Below are positions 16,595-24,264 of a stretch of DNA of 64,000 nucleotides, piece after piece. The translations under genes were made by a program, and so were the position numbers. Under the pieces are notes generated by a model. It saw only the letters and a program-made list of their open reading frames with translations. It was not told the DNA's origin and made no database searches. The stretch covers positions 1 through 64,000 of the forward strand of contig DATBAK010000002.1 of the NCBI GenBank assembly GCA_036271555.1. Reading direction: 5' to 3'. Numbering within the stretch: position 1 is the stretch's first letter; each line of letters starts with the position of its first letter. Source of the stretch: Acidimicrobiia bacterium (GTDB lineage Bacteria; Actinomycetota; Acidimicrobiia; IMCC26256; PALSA-610).

Positions 16595-17370
16595 TCGAAG
16601 TCGACGATCAACGGTGCGTGGTCCGAAGGTTGCGTGCCCTTGCGCGCGTTGCGATCGACGACGGCCCAGGTGACGCGATCGAGCACCGGCTTCGTCGCCA
16701 TCGCGAGGTCGATGCGCATGCCGCGGTGCTCGTGGAAGTCGCCGCGCCGGTAGTCCCAGTAGGTGAAGAGGCGGTCGGCGTCGGGATAGACGGCACGGAA
16801 GGTGTCGTGCAGACCCCAGTCCTCGAGCGCGGTGACGGCGGCGCGCTCGGGCGGGGTGACGTGCGTGGCGCCGATGAACGCCTCGGGATTCCAGAGGTCT
16901 TGGTCGGCGGGCGCGACGTTGTAGTCGCCGAGCACGACGAGGGGCTCCGACGGCTGGTGCTCCTGCTCGAGCCATTCGTGCAGGATGGCGAACCACGCGA
17001 GCTTGCGGTCGTAGAACTCGGTACCGACCTCGCGACCGTTCGGGCAGTACACCGAGATGAAGCGCACGCCGTCGCACGTCACACCGAGCATGCGCGCGTC
17101 GTTCTCGTACGGGTCGACGAACCCGTCGCCGAATCCGTAGCTCGGGTCCTTGATGCCGACGCGCGACAGCACGGCCACGCCGTTCCACTGCCCGTTGCCG
17201 AAGTGCGCGGACTCGTAGCCGAGCGCCGAGAACGTGAGGCTCGGGAACGTCTTGTCGCTCATCTTCGTCTCTTGCAGGCACAGCACGTCGACGTCGGCGT
17301 AGCCGAGGAACTCCTCGACGCGCGGCAGGCGCGCTTTCAACGAGTTCACGTTCCAGGTCGCGAACCTCAT
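16585..17370 (-). CDS. xthA: Exodeoxyribonuclease III (AP endonuclease)
   Basis: A 261-residue EEP-superfamily nuclease for abasic-site incision and 3'-end cleaning in base excision repair. Motifs are complete: MRFATWNVNSLKARLPRVEE, LCLQETKMSD (metal Glu), DVLG-type LGDYNVAPADQDLWNPE, MRIDLAMATKPVLDRV, and the catalytic Asp-His in QPSDHAPLIVDF. Its ATG overlaps the stop of the DUF6285 gene by 4 bases, so it is the third cistron of a phosphotransferase/DUF6285/xthA run. Confidence 0.95.
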   Translation of the reverse strand: MRFATWNVNSLKARLPRVEEFLGYADVDVLCLQETKMSDKTFPSLTFSALGYESAHFGNGQWNGVAVLSRVGIKDPSYGFGDGFVDPYENDARMLGVTCDGVRFISVYCPNGREVGTEFYDRKLAWFAILHEWLEQEHQPSEPLVVLGDYNVAPADQDLWNPEAFIGATHVTPPERAAVTALEDWGLHDTFRAVYPDADRLFTYWDYRRGDFHEHRGMRIDLAMATKPVLDRVTWAVVDRNARKGTQPSDHAPLIVDFDQL

Positions 17371-17759
17371 CGGTCCGGAGCCTCCTCGGTGGTCGTGTCG
17401 CGCGCGTAGCCGGGGTGCGCGATGTCGAGCTGGATTCGAAGTGTCGCGCGCAGGTAGTCGATCAGCTCGGGTCGCCGTGCGTCGAGCCCGCCGGCGCGGA
17501 CGCGGCGCGCGAGCTCGACGTCGAGGTCGCGCAGCGGCGCGGAGTCCGCGGGCACGTCGAGGAGGCGGGGGAGTCCGTCGCGTCGGGTCGCGTCGAGCGC
17601 GGGGCCGAGCTCCAGCTCGCGGCGCGCGATGCGGAGCGCGTTGACGGCGACTCGGGTGTGGAACGCGAGCCGTCCGTCGAGCGCGGGTTGGAGCTCGTCG
17701 GCGAGAAACTCGGTCACCGCGTCGAGCAGTTCCGGAGCGGTCGGCCGGTCGTCGGGCAT
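17367..17759 (-). CDS. DUF6285 domain protein
   Basis: A 130-residue helical protein: PTAPELLDAVTEFLADELQP, RLAFHTRVAVNALRIARREL and ELARRVRAGGLDARRPELID. This arrangement matches DUF6285, which is regularly found next to an aminoglycoside-phosphotransferase-like gene in actinobacteria, as here. ATG at 17759 shares one base with the phosphotransferase stop (TGATG). A longer open frame extends far upstream but is antisense-type noise. Role is unknown; it may form a complex with the phosphotransferase. Confidence 0.8.
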   Translation of the reverse strand: MPDDRPTAPELLDAVTEFLADELQPALDGRLAFHTRVAVNALRIARRELELGPALDATRRDGLPRLLDVPADSAPLRDLDVELARRVRAGGLDARRPELIDYLRATLRIQLDIAHPGYARDTTTEEAPDR

Positions 17760-18745
17760 CACCATCTCCCTTCGATGGCGTCGAGCGTGTCCCACTCCAT
17801 CTCGACGACCCGGCGGCCGAGCGTCGCGAGCTCCACGGAGCGCACGGTGCCCGAGAGGTGCGCGTGCGCCTGGAGGATCGTGATCACGCCCCACTTCACG
17901 GTGCCGAACACCATCCAGTAGTGGACGAGCTCGGGTGTGGGCGCGACACCACCCGCGCTCGTGTAGCCGGCGAGCAGCTCGTCGAGGTCGCCGAAGCCGC
18001 CGACGACGCGCTCGTCGACACCGAAGCGCCACGAGCGCACGCACAACCAGCCGAGGTCCTCGACGGGGTCGCCGAGATGCGCGAGCTCCCAGTCGAGCGC
18101 GGCGCGTACGCCGTCGGGACCGACGACGAGGTTGCCGTTGCGGAAGTCGCCGTGCACGAGGCGCGCCGGCGTCGGCGCGGGCGGCACGCGCTCGTCGAGC
18201 CAGCGCAGACCGAGCTCGAGCGCGGGACGGGGTTCGCCGACGAGGTCGAGGACGCCGCGCCACTGCGCGATCTGCGCGGCCGCGTCGAGCGTCGGGAGAT
18301 GCGGGAGCGACGCGGTGTCGGTCGCGTGGATCGCGGCCGCGATCGCGCCGCACTGACGCGCGAGCTGCGGACGCGCGGCTTCGTACTCGGCGTCGCGCAA
18401 GATGCGGCGGGGGATCGTCTCGCCCTCGATGCGCTCCATCACGAAGCCGGTGCCCAGCCCATCGGCCGTGGTCAAGAGGAGCCGCGGGCGCGGCACCGCG
18501 ACGCCGGCGTTCGCGGTGGCCTCGAGCAGGGCGTACTCCGTCGCCCGGTCGCTCTGTCCGCCGTGGCCGCCGGGGTCGCGGCGTAGCACGAGCCCGTGAC
18601 GGGTGCCGTCGCCGGCGACCGCGTCGAAGAGCCAGGTCTCGCGCGAGGCCCCGCCCGACACCCGGGTGAGGCCCTCGATCGTCAGCCCCGCACCGAGCAC
18701 CGGCCCGAGCGCGGTCGCCAGTCGCTGGGCGTCGGGCGCGGCCAT
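17759..18745 (-). CDS. Phosphotransferase family protein (APH/ACAD10-like kinase fold)
   Basis: A 328-residue protein with the aminoglycoside-phosphotransferase kinase fold. Visible features are the nucleotide-lobe strand LTRVSGGASRETWLFDAV, the catalytic loop LVHGDFRNGNLVVGPDGV with the catalytic Asp, and the metal-binding LDWELAHLGDPVEDLGWLCV. In this branch (relatives of the kinase domain of ACAD10/11) the likely substrates are hydroxyacyl-CoAs rather than antibiotics; that is an inference from family, not from this sequence. ATG at 18745 has a TAGGGT box 6 bases upstream. Confidence 0.88.
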   Translation of the reverse strand: MAAPDAQRLATALGPVLGAGLTIEGLTRVSGGASRETWLFDAVAGDGTRHGLVLRRDPGGHGGQSDRATEYALLEATANAGVAVPRPRLLLTTADGLGTGFVMERIEGETIPRRILRDAEYEAARPQLARQCGAIAAAIHATDTASLPHLPTLDAAAQIAQWRGVLDLVGEPRPALELGLRWLDERVPPAPTPARLVHGDFRNGNLVVGPDGVRAALDWELAHLGDPVEDLGWLCVRSWRFGVDERVVGGFGDLDELLAGYTSAGGVAPTPELVHYWMVFGTVKWGVITILQAHAHLSGTVRSVELATLGRRVVEMEWDTLDAIEGRW

Positions 18746-18751
18746 GCGGTG

Positions 18752-18757
18752 ACCCTA
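18752..18757 (-). promoter_or_regulatory. Leaderless -10 box for the phosphotransferase operon
   Basis: TAGGGT on the minus strand, 6 bases before ATG 18745, without any Shine-Dalgarno. Confidence 0.5.
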
Positions 18758-18987
18758 GAACGGGCGGGTCGCTTCGCGGCCCGGCCGAGCCGGTGACTGA
18801 GGCGTCAGGAGCGGCGAGCGGTGGTTCCCGCCAGAACGGGCGGGTCGCTTCGCGGCCCGGCCGAGCTGCTCCCATCCCGCGTCGAGGAGGGCGAGCGGTG
18901 GTTCCCGCCAGAGCGGGCGGGTCGCTTCGCGGCCCGGCCGAGCCGGTGACTGAGGCGTCGAGGAGGGCGAGCGGAGCGAGTGCGACC
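18758..18987 (+). repeat. Intergenic repeat family, cluster C (three tandem units)
   Basis: Three copies of a 30-base segment (starting CGGGCGGGTCGCTTCGCGGC) begin at 18761, 18837 and 18914, spaced 76 and 77 bases. Between them run GGTGGTTCCCGCCAGA and either TGAGGCGTCAGGAGCGGCGA or a CCCATCCCGCGTCGAGGAGG variant. Single copies of the same family occur elsewhere in the window. Confidence 0.85.
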
Positions 18988-19039
18988 AAAACACGCAGTA
19001 TCTCCACAGGGCGGGTGCGACTCCGGGACAGGCCGTCCC

Positions 19040-19045
19040 TATCCT
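19040..19045 (+). promoter_or_regulatory. Leaderless -10 box for the two-component system
   Basis: TATCCT, 7 bases before GTG 19053; no Shine-Dalgarno precedes the start. Confidence 0.55.
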
Positions 19046-19052
19046 GAAATAC

Positions 19053-19754
19053 GTGGTTGACGCCCCGCCGCGGCCCCGGACGATCGCCGTCATCGAAGAC
19101 GAGGCCTCCATCGCCTCGGCCGTGGCGGCCCGGCTGCGGAGCGAGGGATACCAGGTCGAGGTGGCCGCCGACGGCGCCTCCGGCGTCGAGCTCTGCGAGC
19201 GCACCCGCCCCGATCTCGTCGTCCTCGACCTCATGCTCCCCGGGCTCGACGGCCTCGAGGTGTGCCGCCGGATCCAACGCGAGCGCGCCACGCCGGTCCT
19301 CATGCTCACCGCGCGCGATTCGGAGACGGACCTCGTGATCGGCCTCGGCGTCGGCGCCGACGACTACATGACGAAGCCGTTCAGCGCGCGCGAGCTCGTC
19401 GCGCGCGTCGGCGCGATCCTGCGGCGCGCGGATCGGAACGAGTCGGACGACCTCGACGGCCGCGCCGTGGTGCGGCTCGGCGAAGTCGAGATCGACACCG
19501 CGAGCCGGCGGGTCCGGCTCGATGGTGAGCTCGTGCACCTCACGCCGACCGAGTTCGACCTCCTCGTCTATCTCGCGGCCCGCCCGTCGCGCGTCGCGAC
19601 GCGTGAGGAGCTGCTGGAGCAGGTGTGGGGCTACGACGTGCCTTCGGGCGCGCGCACGGTCGACTCGCACGTGCGCTCGTTGCGCCGCAAGCTCGGATCG
19701 CCGGTCGTGCGCACCGTGCACGGTGTCGGGTACGCGGCGCAGGACCAGCGGTGA
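19053..19754 (+). CDS. OmpR-family response regulator
   Basis: A 233-residue DNA-binding regulator. The receiver domain (residues 10-125) has the acidic pocket IEDEAS, the phospho-acceptor Asp59 in LVVLDLMLPGLDG and the switch lysine in DDYMTKPFSARELVARV. The winged-helix output domain (about 140-230) contains VHLTPTEFDLLVYLA and ends RTVDSHVRSLRRKLGSPVVR TVHGVGYAA. It overlaps the histidine kinase gene by 4 bases (GTGA), so both are made together. Target genes are unknown; the two-gene operon has no linked transporter. Confidence 0.95.
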   Translation: MVDAPPRPRTIAVIEDEASIASAVAARLRSEGYQVEVAADGASGVELCERTRPDLVVLDLMLPGLDGLEVCRRIQRERATPVLMLTARDSETDLVIGLGVGADDYMTKPFSARELVARVGAILRRADRNESDDLDGRAVVRLGEVEIDTASRRVRLDGELVHLTPTEFDLLVYLAARPSRVATREELLEQVWGYDVPSGARTVDSHVRSLRRKLGSPVVRTVHGVGYAAQDQR

Positions 19755-20857
19755 AGCGTCCCGCCGCGGAGCGGCCCCTCGACCAGCTGCCGACGCTGAA
19801 GCTGAAGCTCGGCGTCGTCATCCTCTCCGCGGTCGCGGTGACGGTCGTCGTCTTCTTCGTCGGCATCAAGCTCGGACTCTGGGCTTCCGAGAGCGGTGTC
19901 GTCGCGGGCACGGTCGCGCTGGTCGTCGTGTGGTTCCTCGCGCGCGGCATGACCTCGCCGCTACGCGAGATGGTCGAGGCGACCGATGCGATGGCGCGCG
20001 GCGACTTCAGTCGCCGCGTCACCGCGACCTCGCGCGACGAGATCGGCGCGCTCGCGCGTTCGTTCAACGCGATGGCCTCGGAGCTCGCGGAGACCGACCG
20101 GCTGCGGCGTGACCTCGTCGCGAACGTGAGCCACGAGCTGCGTACGCCGATCACCGCGCTGCAGGTCGTGCTCGAGAACCTCGTCGACGGGGTCGAGCCT
20201 CCCGACCCCGCGACGCTGCGGACGATGCTCACCCAGGTCGAGCGATTGGGTCGGCTCGTGAAGCAGTTGCTCGATCTCTCGCGCCTCGAAGCCGGTGTCG
20301 TCCCCCTCGATCGCGAGCCGTTCGACGTCGAGGTGCTGCTGAACCAGGCGGTGCGCGAGTCGCAGTTGAGCGCACCGAGCGTGACGATGACGGTCTCGGT
20401 CGAGCCGCCCGACCTCGAATTGCGCGCCGACCAGGAGCGTCTGCACCAGGTCGTCGCGAACCTCGTCGAGAACGCGGTGCGGCACTCGCCCGACGGCGGC
20501 ACGGTCGCGGTGACCGCGCGGCGCGGCGGCGATCACGTGACGATCGACGTGAGCGACGAGGGTCCCGGCATCCCCGAGGAAGAGGTCGCGCGCGTCTTCG
20601 AGCGCTTCTACCGGCACGACTCCGCGCGCTCGTCGCGCGACGGCGGTGCCGGGCTCGGCCTTGCGATCGCCAAGTGGATCGTCGACCTGCACGGCGGCGA
20701 CATCCAGCCCGAGCGCCGCCAGCCGCACGGCTGTCGCATGGTCGTGACGCTGCCCGCGGGTCCGACCCTCGCGGCGCGCCCGCCCGCGACCCGCACGCCT
20801 CCCGTTCGCACGACGTCGCCGCGCGGCGAGCCCGCGCCGTCGACCACGACGTCGTGA
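19751..20857 (+). CDS. Sensor histidine kinase
   Basis: A 368-residue membrane kinase, partner of the upstream regulator. Two helices (residues about 20-42 and 48-65) are joined by a loop of only a few residues, so there is almost no external sensor domain; the signal may be sensed in the membrane. A HAMP domain follows (about 63-115, TSPLREMVEATDAMARGDFS). His128 in VSHELRTPITALQ is the phosphorylation site. The ATPase domain shows the N box VANLVENAVRHS, G1 DEGPGIPEEE, F box RVFERFYRH and G2 GGAGLGLAIAKWIV. A proline/threonine-rich tail of about 40 residues ends it. Start GTG 19751 overlaps the regulator. Confidence 0.95.
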   Translation: MKRPAAERPLDQLPTLKLKLGVVILSAVAVTVVVFFVGIKLGLWASESGVVAGTVALVVVWFLARGMTSPLREMVEATDAMARGDFSRRVTATSRDEIGALARSFNAMASELAETDRLRRDLVANVSHELRTPITALQVVLENLVDGVEPPDPATLRTMLTQVERLGRLVKQLLDLSRLEAGVVPLDREPFDVEVLLNQAVRESQLSAPSVTMTVSVEPPDLELRADQERLHQVVANLVENAVRHSPDGGTVAVTARRGGDHVTIDVSDEGPGIPEEEVARVFERFYRHDSARSSRDGGAGLGLAIAKWIVDLHGGDIQPERRQPHGCRMVVTLPAGPTLAARPPATRTPPVRTTSPRGEPAPSTTTS

Positions 20858-20865
20858 TCGCACCC

Positions 20866-20949
20866 GAACGGGCCGAGCCGCGGTGCGGCCGACCCGACCC
20901 GCAACCTGAGGCGTCGAGGAGAGCGAGCTTGCGAGCTCGACCAGAGAAC
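20866..20949 (+). repeat. Intergenic repeat family member D
   Basis: Runs from a GAACGGGCCGAGC segment through CCTGAGGCGTCGAGGAGAGC to TGCGAGCTCGACCAGAGAA, directly before the ribB ribosome site. It fills most of the gap after the kinase gene. Confidence 0.65.
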
Positions 20950-20965
20950 CGCGAGAGGAACCTTC

Positions 20966-21616
20966 ATGGCACTGACGCACATCGATGAAGCGCTGCGGCG
21001 GATCCGCCGGGGCGAGATGGTGCTCGTCGTCGACGACGAGGATCGCGAGAACGAGGGCGACCTCCAGATGGCGGGCGAGTGGGTGACCGGTGAATCGATC
21101 AACTTCATGTTGCGCTGGGCGCGCGGGCTCGTGTGCATGCCGTGCGCGTCGGACCGGCTCGACGCGCTCGAGATCGGACCGATCCTGCCGGCCGGATCCG
21201 AGACCGGCGACACCCCGTTCTGCGTGCCGATCGACCACCATGCGGCGGGCAGCGGCATCGGCGCGTCGGATCGCGCGCTCACCATCCGGCGCGTGCTCGA
21301 CCCTGCGTCGCGTCCGCACGACTTCGTGCGTCCGGGGCACGTCTTCCCACTGCGCGCGCGCAAGGGCGGCGTGCTCGAGCGACGCGGGCACACCGAATCC
21401 GCCGTCGACCTCGCGGTGCTCGCCGGCTGCGCGCCGGTCGCGATCACGTGCGAGATCCTTCACGACGACGGCTCGCCCGCGCGGCTCCCGTACCTCGAGC
21501 TGTTCGCGCAGGAGCACCGCATCGTGATGATCACGGTGCACCAGCTCGTCGAGCACCGGCTCGCGCTCGCCGAGCGGGGCGACGACACCTCGCCGGTGCC
21601 GCAGCTCTTGCTGTGA
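20966..21616 (+). CDS. ribB: 3,4-dihydroxy-2-butanone-4-phosphate synthase
   Basis: A 216-residue single-domain RibB, making the four-carbon riboflavin precursor from ribulose 5-phosphate. The acidic metal/substrate loop VVDDEDRENEGDLQMAGEWV, the GIGASDRALTIRR segment, RPHDFVRPGHVFPLRARKGG and RRGHTESAVDLAVLAG are all present, with the C-terminal EHRIVMITVHQLVEHR. There is no GTP cyclohydrolase II domain, unlike the RibBA fusions common in actinobacteria, so ribA must be elsewhere. GAGAGGAA precedes the ATG. No FMN riboswitch is visible; the upstream region is repeat. Confidence 0.93.
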   Translation: MALTHIDEALRRIRRGEMVLVVDDEDRENEGDLQMAGEWVTGESINFMLRWARGLVCMPCASDRLDALEIGPILPAGSETGDTPFCVPIDHHAAGSGIGASDRALTIRRVLDPASRPHDFVRPGHVFPLRARKGGVLERRGHTESAVDLAVLAGCAPVAITCEILHDDGSPARLPYLELFAQEHRIVMITVHQLVEHRLALAERGDDTSPVPQLLL

Positions 21617-21619
21617 TTC

Positions 21620-21717
21620 GTTCTCGCCAGAGTGGCCGGGTCGCTCTGCGGCCCGGCCGGGCCGAGGTCTGAGGCGTCAGGAGCGGCGAGCGCAGCGAGC
21701 GCAGCGAGCGCGACCGG
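21620..21717 (+). repeat. Intergenic repeat family member E
   Basis: Contains CCGGGTCGCTCTGCGGCCCG and, at 21669-21715, CTGAGGCGTCAGGAGCGGCG followed by GAGCGCAGC units. Compared with member H it has one extra 9-base GCGCAGCGA unit. Confidence 0.75.
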
Positions 21718-21724
21718 AAGGTGA

Positions 21725-21730
21725 CAGGCT
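21725..21730 (+). promoter_or_regulatory. Possible leaderless -10 box for the SMP-30 family gene
   Basis: CAGGCT, 6 bases before ATG 21737. Same spacing as the TANNNT boxes, with C in place of the first T. Confidence 0.35.
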
Positions 21731-21736
21731 CCGGCG

Positions 21737-22663
21737 ATGGACACGCCCGAGACCACGCTCGTCGCCTCCGATCTGTTCTTTCCCGAAGGTCCCGTCGCGA
21801 TGGACGACGGGACCTTGCTCTGTGTCGAGCTCGGTCGCCGCTCGGTCGATCGCGTGCATCCGGACGGACGCGTCGAGATGGTGTCGGAGAACGGCGGCAG
21901 TCCGAACGGGCTCGCGATCGGTCCCGACGGCGCGGTCTACGTGTGCAACAGCGGTGGTTGGGAGTTCACGGAGATCATGGGGATGCGCATCACCGCGATC
22001 CACCAGCCCGAGGACTACTCCGGCGGTCGCATCGAGCGCGTCGATCTCGCGACCGGCGAGGTGCGGGTGCTCTACACCGAGTGCGACGGCCATCCGTTGA
22101 TGGGACCGAACGACATCGTGTTCGACGCACACGGCGGCATGTGGTTCACCGATCACGGCAAGATCCGGCCGCGGGAGCGCGATCACGGCGGTGTCTATTA
22201 CGCGCAGCCCGACGGCTCGTCGATCCGCGAGGTGATCTATCCGCTCGAGTCGCCGAACGGCATCGGATTGTCACCCGACGGTTCGAAGCTCTACGTCGCG
22301 GAGACGCATACGGGCCGGCTGTGGTCGTGGGACGTCACCGCGCCGGGCGAGGTCAACCCGCCCGGTCCCGTCGGCAGCGGCGGCTCGTTGCTCGCGGGTG
22401 TGCCCGGCATGCAGTTGTTCGACTCGCTCGCGGTCGACTCGGAGGGTTACGTCGTCGTCGGCACGCTCGTGAACGGCGGGCTCACGATCGTCTCGCCCGA
22501 CGGCTCGTCGGTCGACCACCTGGCGCTCCCGGACTTCATGGTGACGAACGTCTGCTTCGGCGGTCCCGACCTGCGCACCGCGTTCGCGACATGTTCGGCC
22601 GGCGGCACGATCCTGTCGTTCGAGTGGCCGCGCCCGGGGCTCCGCCTCGCGTACAACGCGTAG
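21737..22663 (+). CDS. SMP-30/gluconolactonase/LRE family protein
   Basis: A 308-residue six-bladed beta-propeller, a family of calcium-dependent lactonases and related hydrolases. The metal Glu is in DLFFPEGPVAMDDG; the blade motifs SPNGLAIGPDGAVYVCNSGG, GPNDIVFDAHGGMWFTDHGK and SPNGIGLSPDGSKLYVAETH carry the Asn and Asp ligands expected of the family. No signal peptide is seen. Substrate is not assignable. It is followed 6 bases later by a pentapeptide-repeat gene. Confidence 0.88.
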   Translation: MDTPETTLVASDLFFPEGPVAMDDGTLLCVELGRRSVDRVHPDGRVEMVSENGGSPNGLAIGPDGAVYVCNSGGWEFTEIMGMRITAIHQPEDYSGGRIERVDLATGEVRVLYTECDGHPLMGPNDIVFDAHGGMWFTDHGKIRPRERDHGGVYYAQPDGSSIREVIYPLESPNGIGLSPDGSKLYVAETHTGRLWSWDVTAPGEVNPPGPVGSGGSLLAGVPGMQLFDSLAVDSEGYVVVGTLVNGGLTIVSPDGSSVDHLALPDFMVTNVCFGGPDLRTAFATCSAGGTILSFEWPRPGLRLAYNA

Positions 22664-22669
22664 GCATCC

Positions 22670-23056
22670 GTGGCGATCATCGTTCGGCGCAAGACGAGGG
22701 CCGCGCGTCGCGCGGTGATGGCCACGCACGATCACGGCGGCGCGCGGCTTGCGGGCGCAAAGCTCTTCGACCTCGACCTGCACGGCATGCGTTTCCGCGA
22801 CGCCGACCTGCAGGGCGCGGATCTCACAGGCTGCAATCTCGTCGGCGCCGACCTCGCGGGCGCGAACCTCCGGAACGCGTTCCTCACCGGCGCCCAGCTC
22901 GCTCGCGCGAACCTGACGCGCGCCGATCTCACGGGCGCGTACGCGATCGCGACCGACTTCGGCGACGCGGTGTTCACCGACGCGAAGCTCGACGACGTGG
23001 TGTACGACCAGGCGACGACGTGGCCCGCCGGCGTGCGCCCACCGGGCCGGGCGTAG
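22670..23056 (+). CDS. Pentapeptide-repeat protein
   Basis: A 128-residue protein whose residues about 24-105 are pentapeptide repeats of the A(D/N)LXX type: GARLAGAKLFDLDLHGMRFR, DADLQGADLTGCNLVGADLA, GANLRNAFLTGAQLARANLT, RADLTGAYAI. This makes a right-handed quadrilateral helix. The short basic N-terminus (VAIIVRRKTRAARRAVMATH) could extend beyond the true start, since an ATG lies at residue 17. Role is unknown; some family members mimic DNA and bind gyrase, but nothing here shows that. Confidence 0.85.
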   Translation: MAIIVRRKTRAARRAVMATHDHGGARLAGAKLFDLDLHGMRFRDADLQGADLTGCNLVGADLAGANLRNAFLTGAQLARANLTRADLTGAYAIATDFGDAVFTDAKLDDVVYDQATTWPAGVRPPGRA

Positions 23057-23083
23057 GACCTGACACCCTCGTCAGGCCCCGCG

Positions 23084-23089
23084 TAAGGT
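23084..23089 (+). promoter_or_regulatory. Leaderless -10 box for the CoA transferase
   Basis: TAAGGT, 7 bases before ATG 23097, no Shine-Dalgarno. Confidence 0.5.
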
Positions 23090-23096
23090 CCGCCCG

Positions 23097-24236
23097 ATGG
23101 GACCACTGCAGGGTGTGAAGATCGTCGAGCTCGCGGGCATCGGCCCCGGTCCGTTCGCGGGCATGTTGCTCTCCGACATGGGCGCCGACATCGTGCGCAT
23201 CGATCGCGCGCAGCAGGTGAGCGGCGACTTCTCGAAGCCGAACCTCGAGGCGATGTACCGCGGCCGGCGCTCGATCGGTGTCGACCTCAAGAACCCCGAG
23301 GGCGTCGAGACCGTGCTCACGTTGGTCGAGCAGGCCGACGGGCTGATCGAGGGCTACCGGCCCGGTGTGACCGAGCGGCTCGGCATCGGGCCCGACGCGT
23401 GCCTCGCGCGCAACCCGAAGCTCGTGTACGGGCGCATGACGGGCTGGGGCCAGGACGGGCCGTACGCGCAGGCCGCGGGGCACGACATCAACTACATCGC
23501 GCTCGCCGGTGCGCTCGCGCACTTCGGCCGTGAGGGCGCGAAGCCGACGCCGCCGATCAACCTGGTCGGCGACTTCGGCGGCGGCGCGATGTTCCTCGCG
23601 TTCGGGGTCGTGTGCGCGTTGCTCGAGGCGCAGCGGTCGGGCAAGGGCCAGGTGATCGACGCCGCGATGGTCGACGGCAGCGCGCTGCTCATGACGATGA
23701 TGTGGGGGCTGAAGGCGATCGGGTTCTGGGACGAGCAGCTCGGCGTGAACGTGCTCGACAGCGGCGCGCCGTTCTACGACACCTACGAGACGAAGGACGG
23801 CAAGTTCGTCTCGCTCGGTTCGCTCGAGCCGCAGTTCTACGCGGAGCTGATCAACCGGCTCGGCCTCGCGGACGCGGGGCTGCCCGCGCAGATGGACCGG
23901 GGGAGCTGGCCGGTGCTGCGCGACACGTTCACCGAGCTGTTCAAGACGAAGACGCGCGACGAGTGGAGCGAGATCCTCGAGCACTCCGACGCCTGCTTCG
24001 CGCCGGTGCTCACGATGTCCGAAGCGACGAACCACCCGCACATCACGGCCCGTTCGACCGTCATCAACCGCGACGGTGTGGATCAGCCGGCTCCCGCACC
24101 GCGGTTCTCGCGCACGGCCGCCGAGGTGCAGCGCAGCGCGCCCTGGCCCGGCCAGCACACCGACGAGGCGCTCGCCGACTGGGGCTTCGCCCCCGACGCC
24201 GTCGCCAAGCTGCGCGAGCTCGGCGCGATCAAGTAG
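23097..24236 (+). CDS. CaiB/BaiF family CoA transferase (alpha-methylacyl-CoA racemase-like)
   Basis: A 379-residue class III CoA transferase fold. It starts MGPLQGVKIVELAGIGPGPF and has the CoA/substrate elements LLSDMGADIVRIDR, RGRRSIGVDLKNPEGVETVL, EGYRPGVTERLGIGP and LVYGRMTGWGQDGPYAQAAG with HDINYIALAGALAHFG. This pattern, including the His and Asp in GHDINY, is that of alpha-methylacyl-CoA racemases, which epimerise 2-methyl branched acyl-CoAs before beta-oxidation. A true CoA transferase remains possible. Confidence 0.92.
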   Translation: MGPLQGVKIVELAGIGPGPFAGMLLSDMGADIVRIDRAQQVSGDFSKPNLEAMYRGRRSIGVDLKNPEGVETVLTLVEQADGLIEGYRPGVTERLGIGPDACLARNPKLVYGRMTGWGQDGPYAQAAGHDINYIALAGALAHFGREGAKPTPPINLVGDFGGGAMFLAFGVVCALLEAQRSGKGQVIDAAMVDGSALLMTMMWGLKAIGFWDEQLGVNVLDSGAPFYDTYETKDGKFVSLGSLEPQFYAELINRLGLADAGLPAQMDRGSWPVLRDTFTELFKTKTRDEWSEILEHSDACFAPVLTMSEATNHPHITARSTVINRDGVDQPAPAPRFSRTAAEVQRSAPWPGQHTDEALADWGFAPDAVAKLRELGAIK

Positions 24237-24264
24237 CGCGTCGACGGTTCCGCGGAGCCGTTCT

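Larger units (their letters stand above)
18746..19052. other. 307-base divergent intergenic region, mostly repeat
   Basis: It holds the minus-strand promoter at 18752-18757, a repeat cluster at about 18758-18987, and the plus-strand promoter at 19040-19045. Open frames through it are made of the repeats and have no protein character. Confidence 0.75.

Noticed and set aside
18758-18987. CRISPR array
   Set aside because: Only three units, spacers are themselves related, and no cas genes are present.
17760-19721. N-terminal extension of the DUF6285 gene to 784 residues
   Set aside because: The added part is antisense-like sequence through the repeats and the regulator gene; the one-base overlap start at 17759 is far better.
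20858-20965. FMN riboswitch before ribB
   Set aside because: The gap is filled by a repeat element and lacks the conserved FMN aptamer blocks.
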